Shown: positions 12,386 to 25,327, numbered from the stretch's first letter. The stretch: 64,000 nt of DNA from Heracleum sosnowskyi (GCA_030848705.1 CM061240.1:125786998-125850997), one strand, 5' to 3'. The notes: generated by a model not told the origin, from the sequence alone. Made by a program: numbers and translations.

Positions 12386-12628
12386 AATTATATATTACCA
12401 TACATTATATGATATATCGTACTTTTCAATTATAGATGTGCTTACATTTTATGCATATGCACACGATTTACAAATGATTCTGGTTACTTCTGGTTACAAA
12501 CCGTATTTTCGCAAAAACTTTCAAAAGGTAGTAAAGCCGCAAATAAATTTCGTAAAAAGTAGTATTATTGCTAATGTCCCTCAAATTTATCATTTATAAT
12601 ATTAGTTTTAAAAATATGAGAAAATTTC

Positions 12629-13046
12629 TATGGAGACCATATTTAGTTGGAGACTTGGAGACCATATATGTTCTGCAACTAAAATACATTCATAAAATGC
12701 TCTATAAAAATAATACGTAGAGTAATATTTAGTAAACATAACATTTATGGTCTATAAAATATCCAATTTGATTGTAATTTTAGTTCTACAAAGATATTAT
12801 GCACATATCTTATTTGCAGAACATTTATAATGGGATAATATTCATGACAATGTTCTGCAAGTATAACATGCGTGATTTACAAAAAAATTCAATTTAATGA
12901 TGATTTTATACTCCAAGATATATAATTTGTAAAATTATACTGCAAGTATAATTTGATGATTTTGTTACGTAAAATATGTTCTACACGTTATTTAGGTTGT
13001 AGAACGTAAATGGTCTCCAAGTCTCCAACTAAATATGGTCTCCATA
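12629..13046. mobile_element. 418-bp MITE with near-perfect 39-bp TIRs
   Basis: The left end (TATGGAGACCATATTTAGTT and on to about 12,667) is inverted at 13,008-13,046 with only about one mismatch. The interior has no coding capacity. The flanks (AAATTT and AAACTT) give no exact target-site duplication, so the superfamily stays open. Confidence 0.82.
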
Positions 13047-13076
13047 AAACTTGACTATATATATATATATAATATA

Positions 13077-14559
13077 CTAGCCTGTAACCCGTGCAAGACA
13101 CGGACCTTAGAAAATAATAAACTAAAACATTTATTGTGAACGGAAAATATTAAAATAAAATTAAAAATTAATATGATAAATTATAAAATGAGAAACTTAA
13201 ATATTAATTGTAACGTAAAAAAATATATTAAAAAATACAGATGGGGCTGATGAAAATAAATGAGGTATTATTAATATTAATTTATAATAAAATAATATTA
13301 ATAATAAGGAAATATAGAAAATCTAACATGTTTTAATTAAAAAAAGTAATTGTCAGTTATATTTTTAGAAGTGTTTTTAATTATATTACTTGTATTTATT
13401 AAAAAAATGCGTTGACATGTTAAAATAAGTAAGTTTTTTTAATAAGGACAAATAGGAAATCTAACATGTTTTAATTAAAATAAAATAACTACCTATAATA
13501 TTTTTAGATGTGTTTTAATTATATTAATTGTATTTGTTAAAAAAATACGTTCACTTGTTAAATAGGTAAGTTTTTTTTAAATAATTAAAAGTATTAAAAT
13601 AAGTTTTAAAATATATAAGTAAGGGTTGCACTTGATATTTTTGGAAAAGAGATATTTTAGTGATAACAAATATAAAAGGTAATATATTTTAATTTAAAGG
13701 TAATTGTCCGTGATATTTTTGGAAAAGAAGAAAATTTTGTTAGAAATTTTTTTTAATTATAAAAGGTAATCAACTAGTTAATATTTTTATATTATTTTAT
13801 TATTTATTAAATAGAGTATTAAAATAGATTTTAAAATAAATAAGTAAGGATTGCACCTTATATTTTTTGAAAATAGAGATTTAAGTGATAACAAATATAA
13901 AAGATATTATGTTTTAATTTAAAGGTAATTTTCGTGAAATTTTTGGAAAATTAGTAGATTTTGTTAGATTTTTTTTTAATTATAAAAGGCAATCAGTTAG
14001 TTACTATTTTATATTATTTTATTATTTATTAAATAGAGTATTAAAATATGTTTTAAAATAAATAAGTAAGGATTGCACCTCATATTTTTGGAAAACATTG
14101 ATTTTAGTAATAACAAATATAAAAGGTAATATGTTTTAATTTAAAGATAATTGTAATGATATTTTTGGAAAATGAGTAGATTTTGTTAGAAAAAAAAATA
14201 TTTTAATTATAAAAGCCAATCATCTAGTTACTATTTTGGTAAATTGACAATAATACAATTCCATAAAACATTTGATTTGTAGTATTTTTCGTTATCCTAA
14301 AAAAAAAGAAGTATATGTTTAGGAGTGGATCCTAAATTTAAACAAATTAGATCCCACATTTCCATTTTTTTGATTAGATTTCAATATTATTTGATTTTTA
14401 TGTAGTAAAATATAGTGAAATATTAATGTAGAATAAAACTTTCCCGAATTTTGATTATATTATTAATTTATTAATTAGAAAAAGTACCGAAAACCAAAAA
14501 CTAACTGATAACCGAAAACCAAAACTTTCAATGTTTCGGTTTTAATAATATAGTATAGA
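13077..14559 (-). mobile_element. Non-autonomous Helitron with internal ~222-bp repeats
   Basis: The minus-strand 3' end is CTAG (13,077-13,080) followed by T, next to a hairpin with arms CCCGTGC/GCACGGG (one mismatch). The minus-strand 5' end is TCTATACTATATTATT ending at 14,559 and preceded by A, so the insertion fits A|T. Inside are about three copies of a ~222-bp unit (starting near 13,590, 13,815 and 14,037) marked by AAGTAAGGRTTGCACYT and ATATTTTTGGAAAA. There is no Rep/helicase. Confidence 0.7.
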
Positions 14560-14930
14560 TTTTAATATGTGTATCCATTAAAAATAATAATATATAAAAT
14601 AATAATATATTTTATTATAATACATAAGTATACTACAATTAATCAACCATTGTATGCAGTTAATCATTTAGAAAATTATGAATTATTTTAGAAGCAATCA
14701 GATATCATTCTTAAATTTTGGACCAATTATATCATATTAAGAATTTTTCGTATTTATTATTCTCATTCTACTTTACAAATCATTGTTAGTAAATGTTTTT
14801 AATTTAAATGCATTAGTAACTTGATGTAACATATTCATATAACATATATTTTTAAAATCAAAAGATATTTACTAATAAATCACTATTTAAATTTAAAATC
14901 AATCACGATTATGCCTCTTTATATTACGAA
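14560..14930. other. AT-rich spacer between two Helitrons
   Basis: No gene, TIR or LTR recognised. The right part shares a short motif (AATCAATCACRATTAT) with the DNA just beyond the next Helitron at 17,125-17,140. Confidence 0.5.
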
Positions 14931-17060
14931 CTAGTTTACTAAGCCGCGCTTCGCAGCGGCTTTATAATAATATCTCTAAATTTTCTCAAAAAATATTCTA
15001 CAAAATACGTTTTTAAATAAAATAATATTTCTATATTAAAGTTCTATATTAATATTTCTATATTAAAATAATAATAATAATTTATATTATTACTTAAATT
15101 TTGTTTTGAATTATATATATATATATATAGTTCTAGATCGTTCAATCAAAAACTACAATTATACCTTCAGAGCTATTAAAATCTTCACTACCTCCAAATC
15201 TACTCCCAGTAAAAAAAATCAAAAAATATGAACAAACATCCTTTTTGTTGTTGGGAGAATTTGTTATTAATAATGATCTCTTTTTGTCAAAAAAAATAAC
15301 AATAAAACAACAACAACCTCTTCTTTTAAAAAAAATAATTAATGACCTCTTTTCAATATTTCTTATTCTTGTATGACTTTTGGTATATATGCACTGACTT
15401 ATTGAATTTTATTAAAAATGCACACACTAAATAAATTCTTCAGTCGAATAAATCTTAACATGATATTTTCGAAATACATACACTATAAATTTCTTAATAT
15501 ACAATTTTTATCTTTGAATTTTCGTGTATGAATTACAGAAAATATTTTACTAAAAGATATCATATTTTCTCATAAAAATTAGAGCAATAACTATCTAAAC
15601 GTTAAAAAACAATGATAGAATTTGTTTTTGAAGACATGATGAATTCTCTACTTTCGAGTTACAAGTTACCTTGTATACATGTGTATCAACTTTTAACTAT
15701 AAATTCAAAACTAATAACGTACACACATAAACATATAAATCAATTCACAACTGAATGTACATGACAATCACCTTGCTCGGATGAATCGATTTTCTTATTA
15801 ATCTATGTCTTAACTCAATCAACACTAATAAAAAATAACTTGTTTTGTCAAAGATTTTAATATGATCTTGCATTAGGATACAAACAAACGTAATAAGATA
15901 AATAACATAAAGGAAAAAGTCTCATACTCATGTACTCATATACACACTTTTAACATGAACAAACAAAAAAGTAAAGAAGAACAATGTTGACAACAAAAAT
16001 TGCAGTAGACGATTAACAGAGTTTATGTGTATATTTATACTATTAATTAGTTGTTTGTATGAAAGTATTAAAGGTAATTAATTATTTATCAAGTAATTAC
16101 TTAATTTCTTATGCAAGATCGATCTAATTTCTTAACTTCTTATTTACCAATATGTTCTTGTATTTTCTATTATATTACTTTAAAAAGGAAAATTTAGGAG
16201 AGCAAAATGTTAAGATGGTAATTTCATTTGAAAAGAAATATTATGAGAATATCTAGATAATAATAAAGGGAAGTTCAAAATAATGTAAAGTAATACATTT
16301 TTTTTAATTTAGATATTTGAAGGCAAGAATATTATAATTGAATATTTAGTTTCCTCCATTAGTAAAAGATCTATTGTATATTTACTTTCTCCATTAGTAG
16401 AGATTTTAAATGCAAGAATATTATATTTACTTTCCTCCATTAGTAGAGATTTTAAATGCAAGAATATTGAAATTGTATATTTAGTTTCCTCCATTAGTAA
16501 ATATTTAAAAAGCAATTGAGATTTTTTCTAATCTTTGATATTAATTACTTAATTTCTTATGCAAGACCGATCTAATTTCTTAACTTCTTATTTACCAAAA
16601 CATTCATTTATTTTCTATTATATCACATAAAAAAAAAAAAAGTTTAGGAGAAGAGAATGCTAAGATGTTAATTTCATTTGAAAAGAAATATTATGAGAAT
16701 ATTTAGATAATAATAGAGGAAAGTTTAAAATAATGTAAGGTAATACACTTTTTTTTTATAATTTAGATATTTTGAATGCAAGAATATTATAATCGAATAT
16801 TTAGTTTCCTCCATTAGTGATATTTAGTTTCCTCCATTAGTAAAGGTCTATTGTATTTTTACTTTCTGTATTAGTAGAGATTTTAAATGCAAGAATATTA
16901 TATGTTTCCTCTGTTAGTAAGCATTTAAAAGGTAATTGAGATTTTTTCGAATTTTTAATATTATTAATTCAAAAAATTGAGAAAATTAGAAAAATAGAAC
17001 GAAGCGATCTGAGAGCGCCACCTCACCGCCTCCGTCTTCTCCTTTATATAATAGTATTGA
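14931..17060 (-). mobile_element. Non-autonomous Helitron, family with GCCGCGC hairpin
   Basis: On the minus strand it starts TCAATACTATTATATAAAGG (at 17,060, preceded by A) and ends with the hairpin GCCGC...GCGGC and CTAG at 14,934-14,931, followed by T. Near the 5' end is GGTGGCGCTCTCAGATCG, shared in near-identical form with the Helitron starting at 61,414. A ~448-bp segment is duplicated in tandem (about 16,095-16,540 and 16,543-16,950), containing further short repeats around TTTCCTCCATTAGTA. There is no transposase. Confidence 0.75.
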
Positions 17061-19021
17061 TGATTCATTTTCACAAAAAAATCATATTTTAAAATTATTC
17101 AATCACTCTTTTTAATTTGAAGTCAATCACAATTATATGTATAAAAGCACTAAATAATTCGAGAAAAGAACTCTTAACAAATACAGAGATTAAAAAAGCA
17201 AATTTAAGAAAAATAATAATAAATAGGGTTCTAAATTTCTCGGGGAGAAAGAAGAAAGGAAAAAACAAAGAATATGAATATTACTGTAATCGATATAAAT
17301 GATGGACTAGTAGTTTTAAACTTAAATCAAATTTCTATGTTGTTAATATTATCTTTTTTAAATAATGACAAAAGAATATATTTTTATTTATTAAATATTT
17401 TAATATTTTGTCATTCGGTGTGTATATGCTAGTGAATAACAAAAACATGTTTAATTAGCGAATTAAAAAAAAAAAAATCATGTTTGATCAAGTTTGCTAC
17501 TAGTAGCAAATCAACTTAATATACGGATAGAAATAGTCAATGTATGAAATACAGAGTATTTGAGAACTTCCCTAATCAAGATGTGCACCATCCAACTAAT
17601 CAACAACTGCGGCAAGTTTGAAAAGCATAAACATGACATAATAAACCGACCACAATTCGGCATGCATGCAGGCTTGCTTAAATCATCCATATTTTCGATG
17701 TGTGCACTATTCTATTTAAATTTTAATAATTTTAAATTCACAACTATGTGTAAATTATTCCAATATATAATGTCTAATGTACGTACAATGTATGTACAAA
17801 GGGAATGTACGACAGGATGAGATACGGTGGTGAGGATAAAAGACGGCCGGTGCTCACGTACCTAGTTAATTAACCGGCCGGCTTGACGGAACCGGGCCTG
17901 AGTGATTCACACGTTGTCCGTAATTAAGGGTTGCACATATTTTGAATGTGAGCTACCTCCATGTGGAACAAAATCTGTGTTTTAGGACTTTTGTAAAAAG
18001 AAATATAAGCACTGTCATCCCCATACATGATAATCTAATACGTAGTGTCTTTGATTTCCAGCACAACCACACAGGTGTGACGCACGACATATAATATTCC
18101 ACATGTTATATGTAAATATGTAGTGTAATTCTCGGGTCCTTGTCTGTATCACTGTATGTATGTTATGTCTGCTAACAGATTACAAAGTCGGCATGCAGCA
18201 TTTGTACTATTAGCATTTGTACTAGTATCATAGTATGTACATATATTTACGTACCTTCGATTCTTTTTACGAAATGTTGAAGATTTGAAACTTGTCGAAG
18301 ATAAGCGGTGTATAAGTGTATTTGAATTAAGAATTTTTACAAATCAACAATTTTCATATCTGAAATTTGATAAAAACTTCTTCCCGGACAAAGTTTTATA
18401 ATTGTTGATATCTATGAGATAGTTAGTGGACTGGTGCGAAAAAGGATTTAATAATTTATCCGAATCCGAAGTTAGAAAATACAAAAAATGCGTGATAAAT
18501 AAATCCTAAATATAGAATATGCAAGAACAAATCGAAATTGACCATACAATAAAATCATACAATGTCCGTATCACTGTATCTGTGTCACTCTCTACGTATG
18601 ATATTTTATTTAATCAAAGAGGCAACATGGCATGCTACATTCAAACAATTCGATGCCGCAACTCATTTAGCATTACGAATCATATCCGTAAATATATAGT
18701 AATATATTCTTTTCCTCTGCCCTATCTTCTACAACAACTCCATTCTATTAATATCAATTTTTTAATTTCATCCATGACTTTCCTTAATCCTCTTTTTCGT
18801 AGACAACTGAGATACTCTGTATATAAATATACTAAAATATAGAAGTTGACTTTGACTTTGGCAAACCCTTATTTTATGGCACTTATCAACAAGCAACGTC
18901 GGCCTTTCTTTAAACTTTGATTCATAATCGTCCCTCTGATTAAAATACTTCGTATTAGTACGTACGGACGATATCCTATCAACGCATATGTATATACTCC
19001 TATTTGTGCTTGTTTAATTAA
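17061..19021. other. Intergenic stretch without recognised genes
   Basis: Low-complexity AT-rich DNA. Open frames at 17,117-17,302, 17,560-17,820 and 18,519-18,842 have no domain, no homologue I recognise and no supporting splice or promoter context. The more GC-rich patch at 17,840-17,910 (GACGGCCGG..., CCGGCCGG) is of unknown origin. Confidence 0.5.
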
Positions 19022-22000
19022 CTAGCTTATAGCCCGTGCGATGCACGGTTACTTAAATTTTATTTATAATTATTTTGTTTATAATTATAATTTTATTACT
19101 CATGCAACACACGATTGTTTTTTTTAATATTTATAATTATATTTATTTATGAATATTTTAATATTTAAAAGTTATTAGTTTACATGATTAAATTATTATT
19201 AAAAAGGATTTAGCCAAAAAAATTATAGTTAAAAATTTGATATTTATTATATTTTACACGCTCAATTTAATATTTGTTTATATTGAGTTATAAAAATTAG
19301 ATTTTGCCAATTTTATAGTCCACATGAAATTCACAAAATAATCTTTAATTTAGTTGTGGTTTAATAGTTCTTTTTCAATTAAAAACTATTCTAAAACTAA
19401 AAAGAGAATAAAGTGACGAAATTTAATGTTGAGAATTCTATTCGATTTAGGAAATCTACTTATATGTAGTTTAGATTATTATAATACCCTTTATTAACAA
19501 AATACAGTTTTTAATGTTAAATCTAACGGTTTTCACCTATCTATTAACATTAAACGATTTTTATTATTTTGGTATTAAATGAGTTTCCTTATTTAATTAC
19601 AACTATTTTTATGTTTTGACTTTTTAAAAAATCCAATCCTAATATAATATCTTTTAACTTATATCATTTTTAGATAATAACTTCTTTTTATATGATATAA
19701 TCTTGATCATGTATTTTTAAAAGTATTGGATCTAACGGTTGAGAATGTTTTAGCGGTATTTAGGACCAAACTACCATGATAACATCATTAATTTTTCTTA
19801 ATATTTATAATTTTTTTAATTTATAATTTTTTTAAATATTTATTGCTAAAATATAATATAATCTTTTTTGTAATATGTTAAAGATGCGGGAACTTTGAAC
19901 TTTTGAGAAAATAAATTATCAATTAAAATATAATTTTTTTTGTAATAGTTCTTATTTTAAAGTAGTACACCGTGATCAAAATTCTGTATAAATTTCATTT
20001 TTTTATAGTATATCCTGTAAATATGTATGTTATTATATTAAAGACTAATTAATGAAAGCTTCCTTATAAGTTTGGTCGTTTTGTTTGATCACTCAATCCA
20101 TAATCGTTGAATCTTTCAAATTAAATTGTTGAAAAACGTCCGATATAATAGTAAAATTATCATGTAGAATGATCTAAGGTTTGAATATACCAACAACATA
20201 TTAAAATTTATAGGTTTTTTTGAAAAATAAGATTTTTTTCATTTTTTCTTGCACACATATGTTATTTGATAATATTTTTTGTAAAGTACGATTTTTCAGA
20301 AAAGTACTATACTAATTGATTAACAAACTTTTAAAGTTTCGAATTTAATAATTTACGATGTATATAGGTTTAAAAAGTTTGGCCTCTTCTATAGCTGAGT
20401 CTAAAATTTCAAAATAAGGTTTTTTAAATATGAATATAGTTCTGTTAACAATGAAATTAGGCCTCTATGAGTTTTTATAAAACAAAATCACTATTTACGT
20501 ATAATTTATTATTTAATAATAAATAATATTTGATTAGTTATGATATAAAACTTAATAAAATAGGATTAAAAATATGCACAATTTTATAAAATTTTATCCT
20601 CGTATTATTATATTCTTTGTTGGTTTGAATTTTTCTTAGATTGATTTTAATTTTTGAACATAGATTTCTAAATTTAAAATAGTTAGAAAAAAATAATTAA
20701 ATTGGTGTTAAAATAATGATGACATAATAATTATTATTAGAATTTAAATATTCACTTTATTAATTTGGGCTTTATCTTGTATTTTAAAAATCAGATTTTG
20801 ACGATTTTACACCCCACATGAAGATAACTAAATTATCTTTAATTAAAAGATGGTTTAACAATTTTTATCTAGGTGGAATTGTCCATGGAAGAGAAAAGAA
20901 AGTCACGAATTTTTTACATGGATAATTCTATTCAATATAGAAAAGTTATTTATATTTGGTATATTTGGTTTAAATTATCAAAATACACCTTTTTGAATTT
21001 TAATATAATCCTATTATTAATAAAATAAACTTTTTTAATATTTGATCTAACGATTTTCATTTATCCAGTTAAGATCTAATGGTCCTTATTAATTTGGTTG
21101 TCTACGACCAAAATTTGGGATAAGATCCCTATTATGATTATTATATATAAGAATTTAATATAATAAGGATATCAAGTATACACTGATATAAGTATCTTAC
21201 TAACTGCTTTTACTTTTAATGTTTCGGTTTTATTTACGGTGTAAATAAAATTTTAAAATACATTATTACTTAAAAATTATTAAATAGAATAAAAATTATG
21301 TTATGATTATATAAAATTTTATTCTCATATTATTATATTCTTTATCGATTTGAATTTGTTCTTAATTAATTTTGATACTTTATTGAAAGAAATATAAAAT
21401 TTCTATATTTAAAAGAATTAGTAGAAAAATAAATAAATTGGTGCTAAAATAATAAAAAAAATATTTATTAAAATTTAGATACTCACTTTAATATTTGGGT
21501 TCTATCTTAAGTTTTAGAAATTGAATTTTGACAATTTTACAACTCATGCGAAACTAACGAAATTATCTTTAATTTAATGATGGTTTAATAATTATTATCT
21601 AACTTGACCAGTTTACCTACCCATAAAATAAACTGAAAGGAAAAGATGTTTAAGAAGTGTTACACAAAGAATTCAATTCAATATAGAAAACCAATTTATA
21701 ATTGGTTTAAATTATCAAAGCACACTTCTTAATATTTAAATATAATCCTACCTTTAATCAAATACACATTTTAATATAAATATTATATTCAAAATTATCG
21801 TTTATGAATATGAAACCCTCAACATTTTAATAATATTTTGATATTATCCTTTTATATTTGTTATATGTAAAATAATATAATTATAATTTGGATTAATCAA
21901 ATTGTTATGTTCCTTCAAAAAAAAGTGTTTAAATTTATTCATGTACAAGAGTTCTCCTAAGTCTCTTATATGTAGGGTATCATTGTAATCGATATGAATT

Positions 22001-22806
22001 GTTATCTTGATATTTGGTTTAACAATTATTATCTAACTGGAACTATACATAAATTCAAAAGAAAAGATATTTAAGAATTTTTACATAGAAAATTTTTAAA
22101 TTATCAAAATACACTTTTTAGTATTTAAATATAATTCTATTATTAATCAGATACACTTTTTAATATTAGATCTAACAATTCTCATCCATCTATTTAAGAT
22201 CTAACTATAATTATTAATTTGGTCGTATACTGATCGTACACGGACCAGATCGATTTTAATTTTTTCTTAAATTGATTTTAATATTTTATTGAAATAAATA
22301 CAGAATTTTATAAATTTAAAAGAATTAGGAAAAAAAAATTAAATTGGTGCTACAATAATAAAAAAATATTTATTAAAATTTAGATAATAACTTTACTGTT
22401 TGGGCTCTTGGGCTCTATCTTGAGTTTTAGACAACAGATTTGAACGATTTTACAGTCCACGCGAAGCTTACAAAATTATCTTTAATTTAATGATGGTTTA
22501 ATAATTATTATGTAACTGGAACTATCCATAAAATAAAGAGAAAAGATAATTACGAATTTTTACATAAAGATTTCTATTCGATATAGAAAACCCATTTATA
22601 ATAGGTTTAAATTATCAAAATACACCTTTTAGTATTTAAATACTATCCTATTATTAATCAAATACAATTTTTAATATTATATCTGACGGTCCTCATCGAT
22701 TTGAATATTTATAGTTTTATAATCCGACGGATCGTATACTTTTGGTAGTACAGTGACCGACCAAAGTTTTGGATAAGATCTCTCTTACGCTTATTATATA
22801 TAAGGA
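19022..22806 (-). mobile_element. 3.8-kb Helitron-type element with long internal repeats
   Basis: The minus-strand 3' end is CTAG at 19,022-19,025 beside a hairpin with arms GCCCGTGC and GCACGG. The probable 5' end is TCCTTATATATAATAAGCG at 22,806, homologous to the 5' end of the element at 48,997-49,465. Here the base before TC is C, not A, so one substitution must be allowed. The interior holds four diverged copies of a segment marked by GATTTTAC...ATTATCTTTAATTTAATG (near 19,307, 20,795, 21,525 and 22,445), each followed by a block about ATTATCAAAATACACYTTTT. A second 5'-end-like motif lies at about 21,145-21,160. No coding capacity. Confidence 0.6.
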
Positions 22807-22814
22807 GTTAATTA

Positions 22815-23121
22815 CTCCCTCCGTTTCATCGGATTTTATAGATGAGCACGAAGGTCAAGAAAAAATATAAAAAATGAGTAAAGTTAGATAAAAAAAATGG
22901 ATAAAGTGATGTGATCTATCAATATTTAATAATAGATTTGAGATAGTGGAGAAAAGTACTGTGTGTAATAGTATTTTATATTATTAAAAAATAGAGATAG
23001 TGGAAAAAAGTAGTGGGAGTAATAGTGTTTTATATTATTAAAGTTACTATATTTGGAATGTATAGAAATGAGAGTACATCATAAAATAGAAATCGTAAAG
23101 AAATGGATGGGACGGAAGAAG
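22815..23121. mobile_element. Stowaway-type MITE (307 bp)
   Basis: It begins CTCCCTCCGTTTCATC and ends with GATGGGACGGAAGAAG, imperfect inverted copies, flanked by TA on both sides (22,813-22,814 and 23,122-23,123). TA duplication and CTCCCTCCGT ends are diagnostic of Stowaway (Tc1/Mariner) MITEs. Confidence 0.88.
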
Positions 23122-23144
23122 TAGCATACTTTATGATAAACTAA

Positions 23145-23480
23145 GTGCTTGTTTGGTATATAATAGGAAATAACTTCCTAAGTTAATTTCAAATTATGGT
23201 CTATATGAAGTTTCTAGGAAATGAAAAATATTGTTTGGTTTACGTACAAGAACTTATATTTGAAATAACATATATATATGTCTATAGCTATTTTTTAGGA
23301 GGGGAAATAGAAATAACCTAGCTGGAGGTGAGTAAGTGACTTCCATGTTTTATAGGTATTTACGCTTTCTAAGTAATTTCTAATATCTATGGTTTGTGCA
23401 ACCGTTTAACTTGAATATTTCTAACTTTTTAGGTATTTCAAATATCTACATATATAATTATCCGTCAACCAAACATCTTC
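23145..23480. mobile_element. PIF/Harbinger-like (Tourist) MITE
   Basis: 336 bp between TAA duplications (23,142-23,144 and 23,481-23,483). It starts GTGCTTGTTTGGT and ends ACCAAACATCTTC, imperfect inverted repeats. A three-base TAA target and the GTTTGG core suit Tourist-like MITEs. The interior is non-coding. Confidence 0.6.
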
Positions 23481-23987
23481 TAAGTATGTCTTTTTGACTT
23501 TTTACTAGCTCAAATAACTAAGAATCTATCTGGTCCTAAATTTGATTATTGTTAATTTTCGCCGACCCCCAAAATTTATTTGAACAGATACTCACGATCT
23601 TCGAGCCTACATGAACCAAACTCTATATGTGTACTTAAAGAGACCAAATTTTATAATCTTATTACTTGGATAATTACGGTAATAGTAGGATTTATTAAGG
23701 AGACGTACACGCAAATGTAATTCATAAAAATAAAAAGATTAGCATCGTATATATTTGTTTACATAAATTTGGCCAAAATATACAGTAGAAGAAATTACGT
23801 GGATAGCCGGCACCAATCAAATGGGAAAGATTTAAATCTTATTATTCCTAATTTTCTTCCCATGCCTTTGAAATTCAAGAGCATGACTCACTTTTGCGTG
23901 TGTATCACTCCTTTTGATCTCTAAATTTCCAAGACTTTACTTGTCCCATGCATTTTCCCATTCTGCTTCCTCAGACACCAACACTCC

Positions 23988-23998
23988 TCTATATATAC
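23988..23998 (+). promoter_or_regulatory. TATA box of the IDA/PIP-like peptide gene
   Basis: TCTATATATAC lies about 115 bases upstream of the ATG at 24,109, preceded by the pyrimidine-rich CACTCC. This spacing leaves a leader of about 85 bases. Confidence 0.5.
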
Positions 23999-24108
23999 GG
24001 TATTTAACCACATATATGGAATGTACGTTCAGTTATAAACAACATTCTTTTACTAAACTAATCAACCCTATCTACCAAAAAAATTCTCTAAAAATTTCTC
24101 TAAACTCC

Positions 24109-24348
24109 ATGGCTAAACAATACTTTTCGTATAATCTGTTTAGTGTTTTCTTGATTATTTGTGTTTTGATGAGTTCTTGCGCGGCGACAAGACCGGGAAG
24201 AATGATGATGATGATAAAGAAGGTTTCACCGGAGATAGTACCGGAGCAATTGAAGCAATATCAACCAAAATATGAAGGATTGGTTTTCAGTCAATTACCG
24301 AAAGGCGATCGTCATCCCGGATCAGGTCCGTCTAAAGGCCACAACTGA
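24109..24348 (+). CDS. IDA/PIP-like secreted signalling peptide precursor
   Basis: A 79-residue precursor of the small secreted peptide type. Residues 1-25 form a signal peptide: a short basic start, then the hydrophobic core FSVFLIICVLMSS ending in SCA. A variable middle follows, and the C-terminus contains FSQLPKG and ends SGPSKGHN. Known IDA-family precursors have F..LPKG before a Pro-rich 12-residue peptide ending in Ser-Lys-Arg-His-Asn; PIP-family peptides share SGPS. This protein matches both partly. Such peptides are processed and hydroxylated in the apoplast and bind HAESA-type or RLK7-type receptors to control organ separation or immunity (family knowledge). I chose this ATG over the in-frame one at 23,914 because the upstream frame contains the TATA box and only the internal Met gives a signal peptide. 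Oddity: Gly replaces the Arg of the usual Lys-Arg-His-Asn. Confidence 0.82.
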   Translation: MAKQYFSYNLFSVFLIICVLMSSCAATRPGRMMMMIKKVSPEIVPEQLKQYQPKYEGLVFSQLPKGDRHPGSGPSKGHN

Positions 24349-25327
24349 TGAAGAATTCAATCAGCATGGATCAAAAATATATATATGGTGACGAATTTCC
24401 GATTATTGAGTTGTTGAATTCATAATTTTTGTATTTTTTGATTTTTTTTTCTCCGAAGGTAATTTGTTGAATCTAGGTCGATTGAGTAGAATATGATCAT
24501 ACTATGTGGTTTGCAGGCAGGTTTGTAGGTAGAGTTAGGAGCTCCTTTTAGTTAAGCTTAAGCTTGATTAGATCATAAGGAGCTTCATATTTGTTTGTTT
24601 GTTCAACCATTCTTTACGATTGAATTATTTGTACAAACATATTATCGAACTGCAGTCTGGATTGGTCCTTGTTTATGATACTTTGTTAACGAAAAAGAAT
24701 TACTGTTTCATTTAGTCGAGAAATGTGATCCCAAATAAACTCATTTGAGACCTATAATATGCTAAACGGTAAGTTATGGCTCTTTATTCCGACCATGCAC
24801 CCTTTGGTCTAATATAGTCGGTATTGGTGTAAAATGGTCGGTCGGAACTGGGGACTTATTTCTTACCAAATTGTTGTGGTGGTCGGTTACAGGTTGGTCG
24901 TAATTGGAGTCCATCCATATTCAGCAGAGTCCAGAAAGAGATATGAATGGGGTTGTTAATATGGCATTGCATTTGCGTCGAAAAGTCTAGAAATTATTAA
25001 TGGCATTTCCATTAGTCATAACTAGCAAGTAATATTGCTAGTAATAGATATGAAAGCGACCATTTTGTTGTTGAACTAGTCTTTTCATAAATCCGATCCT
25101 TACAGCTGGGACAGTCCTTAACTAAGCACTGGTGTGAAGTTGATGTAAACAACTTTGATTTGTTGAAGATATACAATTACACATGAAGTGTGTGTGTGTA
25201 ATTAAATAGTCTTTGAATCCGTAGAAAATTGTGGGGGTTGGGTGCTATATTTGGGTGAGTGCTGGACTTGCATAGTTTTTGGTCAAAATTTGCAGCCAAA
25301 AAAGACCTTTTTTAATAAAAACAAGTA
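24349..25327. other. 3' flank of the peptide gene, no further gene seen
   Basis: The first ~300 bases probably hold the 3' untranslated region. A patch at about 24,770-24,910 repeats GGTCGGT-type motifs and may be an old transposon subterminal region; nothing firm can be assigned. Confidence 0.4.

Noticed and set aside
12216..12599. 127-codon plus frame
   Set aside because: It runs through the end of the LTR and a CA/TA microsatellite; composition artefact.
18519..18842. 107-codon plus frame
   Set aside because: No signal peptide, domain or homologue recognised; AT-rich surroundings make such frames common.
23914..24108. N-terminal extension of the peptide gene to the upstream ATG
   Set aside because: This part contains the TATA box and would bury the signal peptide; the ATG at 24,109 is better.
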